From: Leucobacter sp042726155
GTDB lineage: Bacteria > Actinomycetota > Actinomycetes > Actinomycetales > Microbacteriaceae
Reading direction: 5' to 3'
Assembly: GCF_042726155.1 (NCBI RefSeq)
Contig: NZ_JBHXHV010000002.1
Location: forward strand, 1-64,000
DNA: 64,000 nt
Part shown: positions 52,799-62,227 of the stretch, piece after piece
Layout: each line of letters starts with the position of its first letter
Numbering within the stretch: position 1 is the stretch's first letter
The notes under the pieces: model-generated
Databases searched by the model: none
Told to the model about the DNA's origin: nothing
The model's input: only the letters and a program-made list of their open reading frames with translations
Translations under genes and position numbers: made by a program

Positions 52799-54145
52799 TC
52801 AATCCCGCTCAATCCCTTCAAGCGCTGGTGCGTGCAGCGCGAGCAGTTCCTCGTAGGTCTCGCGCCGCGCGACCAGCCGGGCTACCCCGTCGCGAACGAA
52901 CACGATTGCGGGCTTCAGCGCGCCGTTGTAATTGTTAGCGAGCGTATAGCCGTAGGCCCCGGTGGTGGCGAGTACGGCAAGGTCTCCCACTCGGGCTTCG
53001 GGCAGCTGCGCCCGATCGACGAGCAGGTCGCCCGACTCGCACTGGCGACCGACCAGCTGCGCCGTCTCGGTCCACGGTTCAAGCACGCGATCGGCAAGCA
53101 CCGTCTCAAATCGTTGGCCCATAAGCGCCGCGTCCATCTGGTCGGCCATGCCGCCATCGACCGCCACGAACGTGCGCCCGGTGCGCTTCACCGTCGTCAC
53201 GCGGTACAGCGTGACACCAGCCCTCGCCACGAGCGCGCGGCCCGGCTCAATCATGAGGCGCGCGCCCGACGGCAGGTGCTCTTTGGCGGCCGCAACGATG
53301 GTGTCGAGATACTCGTCGACCGAGGGCGCGACCTCGTCGAAGGTGTACTTCACGCCGAGACCGCCGCCGACGTCGTAGACATCGAATTCACCCGCGGTCG
53401 AGATCTTCGCCACGGCCTCGCCGAACTGGTCGACATCGAGAATCTGCGAACCGATGTGCAGGTGCACGCCCTCAAACGCCATCAGGGGATGCGCGCGCAT
53501 ACGCTCGATTGCGCGCAGCGCCTGATCCATCGGCAGCCCGAACTTCGAGTCGGATCCGCCGGTCGCCTGCGACGCGTGCGTCTTCGCTTCGACCCCGGGA
53601 ATGACGCGCAACAGCAGCTTCTGCGGCTTCGTAAGCAATCGTTCGAGCCGGTCAAGCTCGTCTTCGTTATCGACGATGATCGTATCGAGGCCCGCGTCAA
53701 TCGCCATCTGCAGCTCGGCGTCAGACTTCGCGTTGCCGTGAAAATGCAGCTTTGAGGGAGACACCCCGGCGGCGAGCGCGAGCTGCAGCTCTCCGCCACC
53801 CGCGATGTCAACTGACAGGCCCTCTTCGGCCGCGAGACGATACATGCCGACAGCCGGGAAGGACTTCGACGCGAACAGCACTTCGGAGTCTGGCCAGCGC
53901 GCGGCAAGACCGTCGATGAAGCGCCGAATCTGTCGCCTCAGCCCCGCCTCGTCATACACGTACAGCGGGGTACCGTATTGCTCCGCGAGTTCACGCACTG
54001 ACACCCCACCGATGTGCAGTACGCCGTCTGCGTCGACACCCGATTCCTCGGGCAGAATCGACCACAGCTCCCCCACTCGCGTGCCGGGCGGGTTCGGCTG
54101 AGTGATCTGGGATGCGCTGCGCGCGGGATCAGTCGCTGACGTCAT
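52799..54145 (-). CDS. lysA: Diaminopimelate decarboxylase
   Basis: Last step of lysine synthesis (meso-DAP to lysine). A 448-residue alanine-racemase-fold PLP enzyme: K94 in VLFASKSFPAVG binds PLP; DSKFGLP, HLHIGSQILD, the VGGGLGVKYT phosphate loop, EPGRALVARAG and the catalytic CESGD near the C-terminus are all present. An N-terminal 45-residue lead is usual in actinobacteria. AAGGA lies eight bases before the ATG. argS, which often precedes lysA in actinobacteria, is not present here. Confidence 0.96.
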   Translation of the reverse strand: MTSATDPARSASQITQPNPPGTRVGELWSILPEESGVDADGVLHIGGVSVRELAEQYGTPLYVYDEAGLRRQIRRFIDGLAARWPDSEVLFASKSFPAVGMYRLAAEEGLSVDIAGGGELQLALAAGVSPSKLHFHGNAKSDAELQMAIDAGLDTIIVDNEDELDRLERLLTKPQKLLLRVIPGVEAKTHASQATGGSDSKFGLPMDQALRAIERMRAHPLMAFEGVHLHIGSQILDVDQFGEAVAKISTAGEFDVYDVGGGLGVKYTFDEVAPSVDEYLDTIVAAAKEHLPSGARLMIEPGRALVARAGVTLYRVTTVKRTGRTFVAVDGGMADQMDAALMGQRFETVLADRVLEPWTETAQLVGRQCESGDLLVDRAQLPEARVGDLAVLATTGAYGYTLANNYNGALKPAIVFVRDGVARLVARRETYEELLALHAPALEGIERD

Positions 54146-54197
54146 ATGAGTATTCCTTACTTGGTGCCGATTATGAGGTACCGCACGCCGTCGTGGC

Positions 54198-54665
54198 TCA
54201 ATCGAGGTCGTCCGGTGTGATCAAGCGAGCGCCGTCATCGTGGAGTAGTAGTTGCGCCCTCAGTGGAGCGGGCGCGCCGCCTGCTCCGGGCCGAAGACCG
54301 CTCTCCTCGGAGATGGCGGCCGCCCAGCGCCGGTCCCGGTGGCTGAGGGTGCCGCTGCCTCTACGCTCCCACATCCACAGATACTGATGTGCACCGACGA
54401 ATTCTGCCACCATGCGCGCTCGTTCGACCAACACTTTTGCGAACCGAACGACGCCGAGGTCTTCAGTCGAACAGGGCTCGTCTGGCTCCGTCGGAAGTTC
54501 ATCCATGGGCATCAGTGGGCCGGTGAGTCGGTGCTCGTTGTCGAGAAACATCAACCACACCTGACGCTTCTCGGCGCGTTCAAACACGCGCGTGAATTGG
54601 TCTGCGAGGGCGACGTCGGTGGCGAGTGAGCGGAGTGGATCGATTCGGGTGTCTGTGGATGTCAT
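54198..54665 (-). CDS. conserved hypothetical protein
   Basis: A 155-residue protein from ATG 54665 (MTSTDTRIDPLRSL). The core QVWLMFLDNEHRLTGPLMPM resembles the fold of small JAB/RadC-like or regulatory domains in other actinobacterial hypotheticals, but the JAMM metal residues are absent. MDELPTEPDEP, FVGAHQYLWMWERRGSG and LLLHDDGARLITPDDLD are further blocks that look conserved. It lies 52 bases upstream of lysA on the same strand. No function assigned. Confidence 0.65.
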   Translation of the reverse strand: MTSTDTRIDPLRSLATDVALADQFTRVFERAEKRQVWLMFLDNEHRLTGPLMPMDELPTEPDEPCSTEDLGVVRFAKVLVERARMVAEFVGAHQYLWMWERRGSGTLSHRDRRWAAAISEESGLRPGAGGAPAPLRAQLLLHDDGARLITPDDLD

Positions 54666-54796
54666 GTGATCAAGCCTGCGGGGCTGGGTGCCGCCGTGGA
54701 TCCTCAGATCGCAATCTGTGGATACATCGGCGGCACCCAGCTTCAGCATGACCCTGTGCACGGACTCCCGGTTACGCGAGACTGCCGCGCACCGCC

Positions 54797-56335
54797 CTAT
54801 CGCTTCGAGTTCTCACCCTCGCGACGATCGCTCTCAAGTTCTTCACTCTCAAGATCGCCACCGTCGTACACGTCCCCCTCAGACGACCCCAGACGGTAGC
54901 GCCCCGGCCCGACGAGCACGATCATCCCGGTATCGATGCGGCGACCCAGCACCGAGTTTTTGCGGCCGGTGAAGTAATACCAGACCAGCACGAGTACTGT
55001 CCAGATCGCAAAGACCTCGATGGTTACGAGGCGCAGATCCTTGATGATCCAGAGGCAGCCAATGATCGACAGGATCGGAATCACCGGGTACAGCGGCACT
55101 CGGAACCTCCGCTCGAGATCGGGCTCGCGGCGGCGCAGAACGATCACGGCGACCGAGACCACTGTAAATGCGGCGAGCGTACCGATCGACGTCATCTCAG
55201 CGAGGAAGTTGATGGGGATGACCCCCGCAAGAATCGCTACAATCACGGACACGATGATCGTGTTTGCGATGGGCGTTCCCGTGCGCGGGTTCACACGGCT
55301 GAAGATCTTCGGCGCCATGCCGTCTCGCGACATCGTGAAAAGAATACGGGTCTGACCGTACAGTACGACGAGTGTCACGCTGAAGATCGAGATCACGGCA
55401 CCCGCGGCCACGACAGTACCCGGCCATGATGCACCGACGATATTTTCGAGGATCGCCGAGAGGCCAGCACTCTGCCCGTCGAAGTCCCCGGTCGCCTGCG
55501 CGCCGAGCGCCGTTACTGCCACCATCACGTAGACAGCCGTGACGATGATCAGTGCTGCGATCAGTGCGATCGGCAGGTTACGACGCGGGTTCTTCGCTTC
55601 GTCACCCGCGGTCGCGACCGCGTCGAGGCCGACGAACGAGAAGAAGATAATGCCCGCACCAGTCATGATGCCGCCGAGACCGAACGGCGCGAAGTTCGCA
55701 AAGTGGTCGATGTTCCAGCCCGTGATTCCCACGGCCACGAAGAAGATGAGCACGGCGATCTTGATGCACACCATGATCGTGTTCGTGATGACCGAGTGGG
55801 AGGTGCCGCGAATCAGCAGCAAGCAGCAGAGCCCGATCAGGATCACCGCGGGCAGATTGACAATGCCACCCTCTTCAGGTGCATACAGGAGTTCATGCGG
55901 AAATTCGAATCCGAACAGGTTCTTGACCAGCTGGTTCACGTACTGCGACCAGCCAACCGCGACCGCTGCCGTCGACACACCGTACTCGAGCAGCAAACAC
56001 GCGGCGACGCCCATCGCGGGCAACTCGCCGAGCGTGCTGTACGCATATGAGTAGGAGGATCCGGACACCGGGACGGAACTGGCGAGTTCGGCGTAACACA
56101 GCACCGACAACCCCGCCACGAGACCCGCGATGATGAATGACCAGATCACGGCCGGACCTGCCACGGGCACGGCCTCGGAAAGGATGAAGAAGATACCGGT
56201 GCCGATGGTGCCACCGACACCGATCATGGTCAGCGGGAAGAGGCCGATGCTGCGCTTGAGCTGACTGCCGCTTTCACCGCCGTCTCGGGGAACGGGCTTC
56301 ACGCGGAATAGCTGCTGGCGCAGGGAGCTTGCCAT
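54797..56335 (-). CDS. APC family amino acid permease
   Basis: A 512-residue 12-helix transporter of the cationic amino acid type: TM1 with TMIGVGGTIGTGIFFILSEA, TM2-3 with CYAELASSVPVSGSSYSYAY, TM6 with FFSFVGLDAVATAGDEAKNP. Helices continue to about residue 475, then an acidic tail (GDVYDGGDLESEELESD). The gene lies 179 bases downstream of a PLP decarboxylase on the same strand, suggesting import of its substrate or substrate/amine exchange. Confidence 0.92.
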   Translation of the reverse strand: MASSLRQQLFRVKPVPRDGGESGSQLKRSIGLFPLTMIGVGGTIGTGIFFILSEAVPVAGPAVIWSFIIAGLVAGLSVLCYAELASSVPVSGSSYSYAYSTLGELPAMGVAACLLLEYGVSTAAVAVGWSQYVNQLVKNLFGFEFPHELLYAPEEGGIVNLPAVILIGLCCLLLIRGTSHSVITNTIMVCIKIAVLIFFVAVGITGWNIDHFANFAPFGLGGIMTGAGIIFFSFVGLDAVATAGDEAKNPRRNLPIALIAALIIVTAVYVMVAVTALGAQATGDFDGQSAGLSAILENIVGASWPGTVVAAGAVISIFSVTLVVLYGQTRILFTMSRDGMAPKIFSRVNPRTGTPIANTIIVSVIVAILAGVIPINFLAEMTSIGTLAAFTVVSVAVIVLRRREPDLERRFRVPLYPVIPILSIIGCLWIIKDLRLVTIEVFAIWTVLVLVWYYFTGRKNSVLGRRIDTGMIVLVGPGRYRLGSSEGDVYDGGDLESEELESDRREGENSKR

Positions 56336-56514
56336 GGGTGTTGTCTCCAGACTTCGTTGTCACAGGGCCCGCGGGCCCGGTCGTTCATCCCGACGCGGTA
56401 GTGCTTGCCGGGTTCGTGGTGTCCTGCAGCGGCTCCTGTCGCTGAGGGTCCGCGGCGGTGGGCCGCGAAGTCAGAGCGGCACCGTCACGGGCGCCGCGGT
56501 TCTCCTGCTCGGAG

Positions 56515-58152
56515 TCAGCTCTCCCGAAGCACTCGGAAGCTCCCGACACTCGTGTCGATTGCTCCGCGAACGTAGCCAGTCGGAGAGGCCGCGACGGCCT
56601 GTAAAAATGCTACCGCCTCGTCGGTGATTTCTTCGCCGGGCATGACGTTCGGGATGCCCGGCGGGTACGCCGCGAGCGTGTCGGCGGACACGCGCCCGAT
56701 GGCGTCAGCCGCAGCGACGACCTCGGTGTCACCGAAGAAGCCGTCACGCGGGCTGACCCGGTACGCGCCCGGCTTCGGCAAATTCGGGAAATCGTGAATG
56801 TCGCCAGCGGCGGCGCGCTCGACGTCGGCTTCCGGCGACTCGACGGACGCGACCATGGCTGCGTACACCGCGTCAAAGTCGGGCGTCTTCCCGGCGCCGA
56901 TGACCGCGACGATGGACGTTGCCGTCGACATCTCGAAGAAAATATCGTGCTGCTCGATGAGGTGCTGGCGCAGCCAGTGCCCTCCGACCCCGGCGCCGCT
57001 CACGTCGATCGGCACCCGAAGCAGGTCGGTTGCCACGATGTCGTCAAAGCGATCGAACGTGTCGCTCACGACGCTGAAGCGATCATCTGCGCGCAGGATC
57101 TCGCGGAAGCGACGCGCTCCCGCGACCGAGCGTCCGATTTGCTCCTCGCCGGTCGCAAGCGCGTGCCTGGCGATGTCGAGGGAGCCGCGCAGGATCGCGC
57201 TCGTCGAGGTCGACGCCGTCATGCTGAAGGCGCGCTCGATCAGGGGTTCCAGGCGGTCCGCGAACGGGCCATATCCCAGGTGCAGCATTGCCGATTGTGT
57301 GAGTGAGCCGGCCAGCTTGTGCGTGCTCGAAATCACGACGTCGGCACCGAGGCGCGCTGGCGACTCCGGCAGCTCCGGGTGAAAGCCGAAGTGCGGGCCC
57401 CAGGCGCCGTCGACGATGAGCGGGGCGCCGTGCGCGTGCGCAACCTCAGCGAGGCCGCGCACATCGGCGACCGAACCGAAATAGCTCGGCGAAATCACGT
57501 AGACCGCGTGCGCGGGGGTACCCGCCTCGTCAGCCTCAGTCAGCGCGGCTTCGAGGGCCGCAGGCGAAACGCCGTGCGCCATGCCGTGTTCGGTATCGAC
57601 GCTCGGCATCACGTAGTACGGGGTGATACCGGCGAGAAGGATCCCGTCACTGAAACTGGAGTGCGCACTGCGCTGCGAAAGGATGCGGTCGCCGAGCCCG
57701 CGCGATGCGAGGGCGATCGTGCGGTTTGCCTGGGACGCGCCGTTTGTGAGGAACCACGTGCGCTTCGCACCCCACGCGTCGGCGGCGAGCTCAAGTGCTT
57801 CGTCAAGCGGCGTGCGATCCTGCCCCGTCGCGAGCAGGTCGATCCCGTCCATCAGCATCGGGATATCCATGCGCAGGGCGCGTTCACCGAGGAACCCCGC
57901 GAGACGCCCGCTGAGATCGCGCTCCGTTCCGCCGTGGCCCGGCACCATGAGCTGGAGCGGGGCCCGATCGGCGTAGGCCTCTAGCGCGTCGGCGTAGGGT
58001 GCTGAAGTGTGGTCGAGCTGGTACCTCGGCTGCGGAGTGGTCGCGGCTGGTGCGGTCGTGGCTGGTGCGAGTGAGCCTTCGACGCTGCCGGTGCCCGTGG
58101 TATCCGGAAGCGCGACTGAAGCGGAGGTGACATCGGTGTGCAGCATGTCCAC
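56515..58152 (-). CDS. Orn/Lys/Arg decarboxylase family PLP enzyme
   Basis: A 545-residue fold-type I decarboxylase of the short (SpeA/Cad-like, Firmicute) kind. VPGHGGTERDLSG near residue 70 corresponds to the family's PGH opening, FLTNGASQANRTIA binds PLP phosphate, LIVDGAWGPHFGFHP holds the ring Asp, and K279 in ISSTHKLAGSLTQSA forms the aldimine. The C-terminal domain ends AYPPGIPNVMPGEEITDE, also typical. The substrate (arginine, lysine or ornithine) is not decidable. Pairing with the APC transporter and a divergent LysR regulator suggests an inducible polyamine or acid-stress system. Confidence 0.9.
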   Translation of the reverse strand: MDMLHTDVTSASVALPDTTGTGSVEGSLAPATTAPAATTPQPRYQLDHTSAPYADALEAYADRAPLQLMVPGHGGTERDLSGRLAGFLGERALRMDIPMLMDGIDLLATGQDRTPLDEALELAADAWGAKRTWFLTNGASQANRTIALASRGLGDRILSQRSAHSSFSDGILLAGITPYYVMPSVDTEHGMAHGVSPAALEAALTEADEAGTPAHAVYVISPSYFGSVADVRGLAEVAHAHGAPLIVDGAWGPHFGFHPELPESPARLGADVVISSTHKLAGSLTQSAMLHLGYGPFADRLEPLIERAFSMTASTSTSAILRGSLDIARHALATGEEQIGRSVAGARRFREILRADDRFSVVSDTFDRFDDIVATDLLRVPIDVSGAGVGGHWLRQHLIEQHDIFFEMSTATSIVAVIGAGKTPDFDAVYAAMVASVESPEADVERAAAGDIHDFPNLPKPGAYRVSPRDGFFGDTEVVAAADAIGRVSADTLAAYPPGIPNVMPGEEITDEAVAFLQAVAASPTGYVRGAIDTSVGSFRVLRES

Positions 58153-58201
58153 ATCGTGCTCTCATATCGCGCGGCGCGGAATCCCCGAAACCACTGTGAT
58201 C

Positions 58202-58220
58202 TCACATATCATGTATGTGA
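58202..58220. promoter_or_regulatory. LysR-type operator upstream of the decarboxylase
   Basis: TCACATA (58202-58208), 5-base spacer, TATGTGA (58214-58220): a perfect inverted repeat fitting the LysR T-N11-A pattern, centred between the divergent decarboxylase and LysR genes. Confidence 0.65.
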
Positions 58221-58280
58221 CTGACCGTGATTTGCGCTCGCGTTCAAGATATGGCATAAGGGAGACGGGCGGGAGTATCT

Positions 58281-59216
58281 ATGATCGATCTGCGACAATT
58301 GCAGGCACTCCGCGCGGTGCAGCGTGAAGGTTCGGTCACCCGCGCCGCAAGATCGCTCGGGTGGAGCCAACCGACAGTCGACTATCACCTGCACAATCTC
58401 GATCGCCTCGTCGGAGCTTCCGTGCTGGAACGCACGAAGCGCGGGTCGACGCTGACGCCCGTGGGAGTGCTGGTGCTCGATCGAGGAGAGGAGATCCTGA
58501 CCCTCACTGATCGCGCACTTCGAGACGCCCGCGACCTCGCCCAGATGGGGCGCGCCAGGCTGCGATTCGGCACCTTCCCCACCGCCGCCGCAAAGTTGCT
58601 TCCGTCGATCGTGTCGCAGGTTGCCGACCTTGGCATAGAGATTGATGCTGTGCTTGAGGAGGTCGGTCCGCTCGTCGCACACATGAACGATCGCACGCTC
58701 GACGCCGCACTGCTGTACTCGGTTCCCGGGTACGCTCTGCCGCTCAAGGCGGATCTGGTGACGACGGAGGTGCTGCGGGATCCGCTGATGTTGGCGCTGC
58801 CCGAGGGGCATCCGCTCGCTGGCCGAAGCTCGGTTGACCTCGCGACGCTGCTCTCGCTGCACGACGAGCGCTGGCTGTTCGGTGCGGGGCAAGACGACCC
58901 GATTGACACGGTCGTTGTCGACGCCTTCGCTGGGGCTGGACACACGCTCGACGTGGCGATTCGCACCGATGACTTCCAAGTGATGCTCGGCATGATTGCC
59001 GCCGGAATGGTAATCGGATTGCTCGCCCGCCTGGCAAGTGGGCCGTCGCACCCCGGGGTCGTGCTGATTCCGATCGACGACCCCTCGTTCGCGCGCGCGG
59101 TGCTGCTCGCGGCTCCCCCGGAATCCCCTGGAGGTCAGCCTTCGACGGCGGTGCGCCAACTGGCGGCGGCGATCCGCCACGCGGTCGCCCGCTCGGAGCA
59201 CCCTGCCGCAGGTTGA
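58281..59216 (+). CDS. LysR family transcriptional regulator
   Basis: A 311-residue LysR protein: helix-turn-helix EGSVTRAARSLGWSQPTVDYHL at residues 16-37, effector domain from about 92 (RLRFGTFPTAAAKLLPSIV). It is divergent from the decarboxylase/APC pair with a dyad between, so it probably senses the amino acid or amine and controls them. GGGAGACGGGCGGGAG lies upstream of the ATG. Confidence 0.9.
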   Translation: MIDLRQLQALRAVQREGSVTRAARSLGWSQPTVDYHLHNLDRLVGASVLERTKRGSTLTPVGVLVLDRGEEILTLTDRALRDARDLAQMGRARLRFGTFPTAAAKLLPSIVSQVADLGIEIDAVLEEVGPLVAHMNDRTLDAALLYSVPGYALPLKADLVTTEVLRDPLMLALPEGHPLAGRSSVDLATLLSLHDERWLFGAGQDDPIDTVVVDAFAGAGHTLDVAIRTDDFQVMLGMIAAGMVIGLLARLASGPSHPGVVLIPIDDPSFARAVLLAAPPESPGGQPSTAVRQLAAAIRHAVARSEHPAAG

Positions 59217-59281
59217 AACCCACACAGCCGAGCAGGTGAAACACTTGGTGAACCTTGGTAACAATGTACTAAGATCACCAT

Positions 59282-59761
59282 ATGAGCGATTCCCAAACCG
59301 CGCCGCATCAGCCGACTGTGCTCGACCGCGTCCTTGCGATTGGACAGATGCTGCAACACGATATGGACCGCAGCTTCTCCGACACCGGTCTCAGCACGTC
59401 GCGCACGCACCTACTGTGGGTTCTCCACCATGCTGGACCGTCCACGCAGCGGTCACTCGCCACGGCTCTCCAAGTGAGCGCCAGGAACATCACTGGACTC
59501 GTCGACGCCGTGGAGCATCACGGGTACGCCGCGCGGACAGCGCACCCAACCGACCGCCGCGCCACGCTCGTCACGCTCACCGATCTCGGCCGACGGACCA
59601 TGCAGCGTATGGCCTCCGAACACGAGCAACTCTCGCGCGAGCTCGTCGCGGGACTCGCCCCCGATGAGGCCGACGTACTCATGCGAGGGTTGACGCACGT
59701 CGAGGGAGTGCTCGCTCGCCTCATCGCCGAAGCCGCGAATCCCGCTGAGGTGCGCTCATGA
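59282..59761 (+). CDS. MarR family transcriptional regulator
   Basis: A 159-residue winged-helix regulator: RTHLLWVLHHAGPSTQRSLA, recognition helix LQVSARNITGLVDAVEHHG and wing RTAHPTDRRATLVTLTDLG are characteristic. The promoter region has an ACTTGGTGAACCTTGGTAAC stretch (59240-59259) that may be its site. The stop overlaps the next gene's ATG, so it likely controls that membrane protein and itself. Confidence 0.9.
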   Translation: MSDSQTAPHQPTVLDRVLAIGQMLQHDMDRSFSDTGLSTSRTHLLWVLHHAGPSTQRSLATALQVSARNITGLVDAVEHHGYAARTAHPTDRRATLVTLTDLGRRTMQRMASEHEQLSRELVAGLAPDEADVLMRGLTHVEGVLARLIAEAANPAEVRS

Positions 59762-60483
59762 TCTCCGATTGCACGGGCACGAGCACGGGCGATCCCGGTC
59801 GGGCGTTCGAAGACGCCAATCTCACCCGGGGTCCCCGGACATCATTTTCACGGATTAGAACCCTCGCACGTCATGCCTGGCGATGGGAGGTGGGTGTTTG
59901 GCTCAGCATCTGGCGTTTCATTGCTCGACGTCCGCGCGTCCCCGCGGGAGCGCAGGCTTTCACCTATCACGCGCCCATCAAGACAATCCTGATCGTGTTT
60001 ATCGTGCTATCGGCGGTTGAGATCCCCATCATTGATCTCGTTTTGCACCGCTGGCCGATCATTCGGTTCACTCTGCTCGCGGCCGGCGTGTGGGGGCTGA
60101 TGTGGATGCTCGGACTCTTGCTCGGGTTCGTCACGCGGCCCCACTCGGTCGGCCCCGAGGGCGTGATTATTCACGATGGTCCACAGATCAGCGTTGAGTT
60201 GAGTTGGGATGACATTTACTCGGTCGCGCTCGTGAAGGAGGTTGCCGAGTCGCCCCCGAAACCGCCGCGGATCACCGAGAGTGAGCGCGGAAACGTCGTA
60301 AACCTTCGTGTACAGAATGAGACCAACCTTGAAATCGTGCTCAAGCACCCCATTTCACTGTCGATAGCACCAGATACTCACGTCTCCCTCGTGAAGTTCT
60401 GGGCTGACGAACCGCGGTCGGTGCTCTCGGCGACGCGCCCATTCCTCGAGGGCACCGCAGCTGAAACCTCGACATCCCGCTAA
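59758..60483 (+). CDS. two-helix membrane protein, PH-like C-terminus
   Basis: A 241-residue protein: a basic N-terminus of 70 residues, two membrane helices (TILIVFIVLSAVEIPIIDLVL and LLAAGVWGLMWMLGLLLGFV, about 76-125) and a beta-rich C-terminal domain (VELSWDDIYSVALVKE, NVVNLRVQNETNLEIVL) resembling bacterial PH-like domains of membrane proteins. Coupled to MarR by a four-base overlap. Function unknown. Confidence 0.7.
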   Translation: MISDCTGTSTGDPGRAFEDANLTRGPRTSFSRIRTLARHAWRWEVGVWLSIWRFIARRPRVPAGAQAFTYHAPIKTILIVFIVLSAVEIPIIDLVLHRWPIIRFTLLAAGVWGLMWMLGLLLGFVTRPHSVGPEGVIIHDGPQISVELSWDDIYSVALVKEVAESPPKPPRITESERGNVVNLRVQNETNLEIVLKHPISLSIAPDTHVSLVKFWADEPRSVLSATRPFLEGTAAETSTSR

Positions 60484-60531
60484 CCCGAACCCCCTCCTGA
60501 TCCTCCTGCCCAGCCCCCACGCCCCACCCCT

Positions 60532-60591
60532 CGCGGGTGAGCAATTTTTGTCATATTTTTCGTCAAGGGTGACAAGAATTGCTCACCCGCG
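60532..60591. repeat. long near-perfect inverted repeat
   Basis: Arm 1 60532-60553 (CGCGGGTGAGCAATT then TTTGTCA) and arm 2 60570-60591 are complementary over 22 bp with one mismatch (a G-U pair in RNA), with a 16-base loop TATTTTTCGTCAAGGG. It is far longer than the terminators in this window, AT-rich in its middle, and lies between two gene 3' ends. It may be a terminator, but the size suggests a palindromic repeat element. Confidence 0.75.
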
Positions 60592-60664
60592 ATGGGACGG
60601 GCGCCGGAGCGGCGGGTGAACGGGTGGGAGGCGAGCAGGTTAACCGGCGAGCAGGTGAGGCGTA

Positions 60665-62227
60665 TTAGCTTGCGCGGCGGCGGCGCCAGCGGAGTGCTGC
60701 GGTTGCCAGCATGATCGCGGATGTCCCCGCGAGCACGACAAGCCCCGCGGCCCCAGACAAGTCCTGGCCCGCCAGCGCGACGGCGCCCCCGGCGACAGAA
60801 ACGAGCAGCACACCATCGAGCGACCACGCGAATCGCACCGCGCCACTCAGGTCACCCACCGGCGTCGGTATCGGTGTCAGCAGCGCAATCGAGAGCGGCC
60901 CCTTCACGGCGTTGTTCACGCGCGATAGCAGCGCGAGCAGGCCTATTACTGCCGCGCTGAAACCCGGCACGAGGGGCGCGGTGCCGAGCAGCAATGCCGT
61001 CACGGCCGCTCCCACCGCCAGCACCAGGAACCCGACAAGCGCTGGGAACAACACGTGGAGCGCGAGCAGCCGCGCGTCACTCACACCATAGAGCGGTAGG
61101 TCGGAGGCAACATTCGCCGCGTGCCGCAGCCCATCGGTGAGTGGCCCGAGGCCCGCGAACGCGAGCACCGCGCCGACCACGCCGAGCACGGCGACAAGCC
61201 CCAGCATTCCGGCCCCACTCATTCCTGCTCCCCCGAACAATCCCGCCGCACTCGCCAGCGCAATCAGCACACTCGCCGCCGCTAGCGTGCACACCCCAAT
61301 GACCAGGCGGCCGGGCGTGCGAGCGGCCCCAATCGCGTCGCGCACGAAGAACGTTCGCGCCATCGAGCCCGTCGGTCGCACCGCCCGGATACGTCGACCG
61401 AGCGTCGGGCGCCCCTGGTACATGGCCGTCGCGGCATTGAAGTCCATGCCGTATGCGCGCACCGTCGACGACTCCCACTGCGCCGCCTGCGCTTCGAGGG
61501 CATACGTATCGAGTCGGGTGAGCAGCGTCGGAGCACTCGCCACGGCCGCCACGGCCAGCGCGAGTAGCGCGCACAACGACGCGAGCGAACCGCCCGACCA
61601 CGCACCGGCAATCCATCCAAACGGCGTAAAGGGCGCAATCCCAGCAGCGGCAAGCGAGACTCCGACGAGGATCGCGAGGCCGGATCCCATCGCGATCGCC
61701 GCCCGCGGCACAGCCTGTCCCGCCAACCACGCCACGGTCGCGATCACGCCAACGAGTGCGGCCACGACCACGCGGGCAGCGGCGGCACCGACGCCAATCA
61801 CTCCGTTGCCGACAAGCACCGCGCCGACGAATGCGGCGGGGAGCATGAGCGCAGCTACGACCACGACGCCAGCGCGGGCAACACTGCCACCAAATGCACG
61901 CACGCGCGGGACACCGCTTCGCGCGAGGGCATACGTCAGCACGGGCGGGCGGATCGCTGGGCCGCGCACGCGCCCAGCGATCAGGGCGCCGACCCACAGC
62001 GCCGTCGCCGACGTCGCAACGAACATCGACGCGAGCGGGCCCGACAGCACGGCCAGAGCCGCCTCAGACGACGCCGCGAGCCAGAGAACGCGCATCGCGG
62101 GGGCCACGCAGACGAGCACGAGCATGACACCCAGGTAGATCGCATAGCCGTGGTCGCCGACGGAACGCGTGCGACGGCCGCTCCAGATCGCGATCGCCGC
62201 TCGGACAGATCCGGCGCGAACCGCCAT
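60665..62227 (-). CDS. ABC transporter permease, large membrane subunit
   Basis: A 520-residue very hydrophobic protein with about twelve helices (for example VMLVLVCVAPAMRVLWLAAS, AARVVVAALVGVIATVAWLAG, MLGLVAVLGVVGAVLAFAGLG). The ATG at 62227 overlaps the stop of an ABC ATPase gene (ATGA), which identifies it as that transporter's membrane subunit, probably an exporter. No family signature beyond hydrophobicity is readable; substrate unknown. Confidence 0.78.
   Translation of the reverse strand: MAVRAGSVRAAIAIWSGRRTRSVGDHGYAIYLGVMLVLVCVAPAMRVLWLAASSEAALAVLSGPLASMFVATSATALWVGALIAGRVRGPAIRPPVLTYALARSGVPRVRAFGGSVARAGVVVVAALMLPAAFVGAVLVGNGVIGVGAAAARVVVAALVGVIATVAWLAGQAVPRAAIAMGSGLAILVGVSLAAAGIAPFTPFGWIAGAWSGGSLASLCALLALAVAAVASAPTLLTRLDTYALEAQAAQWESSTVRAYGMDFNAATAMYQGRPTLGRRIRAVRPTGSMARTFFVRDAIGAARTPGRLVIGVCTLAAASVLIALASAAGLFGGAGMSGAGMLGLVAVLGVVGAVLAFAGLGPLTDGLRHAANVASDLPLYGVSDARLLALHVLFPALVGFLVLAVGAAVTALLLGTAPLVPGFSAAVIGLLALLSRVNNAVKGPLSIALLTPIPTPVGDLSGAVRFAWSLDGVLLVSVAGGAVALAGQDLSGAAGLVVLAGTSAIMLATAALRWRRRRAS

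Noticed and set aside
56367..56380. GGGCCCGCGGGCCC palindrome between decarboxylase and permease
   Set aside because: Pure GC palindrome likely by chance in this composition; no partner signal nearby.
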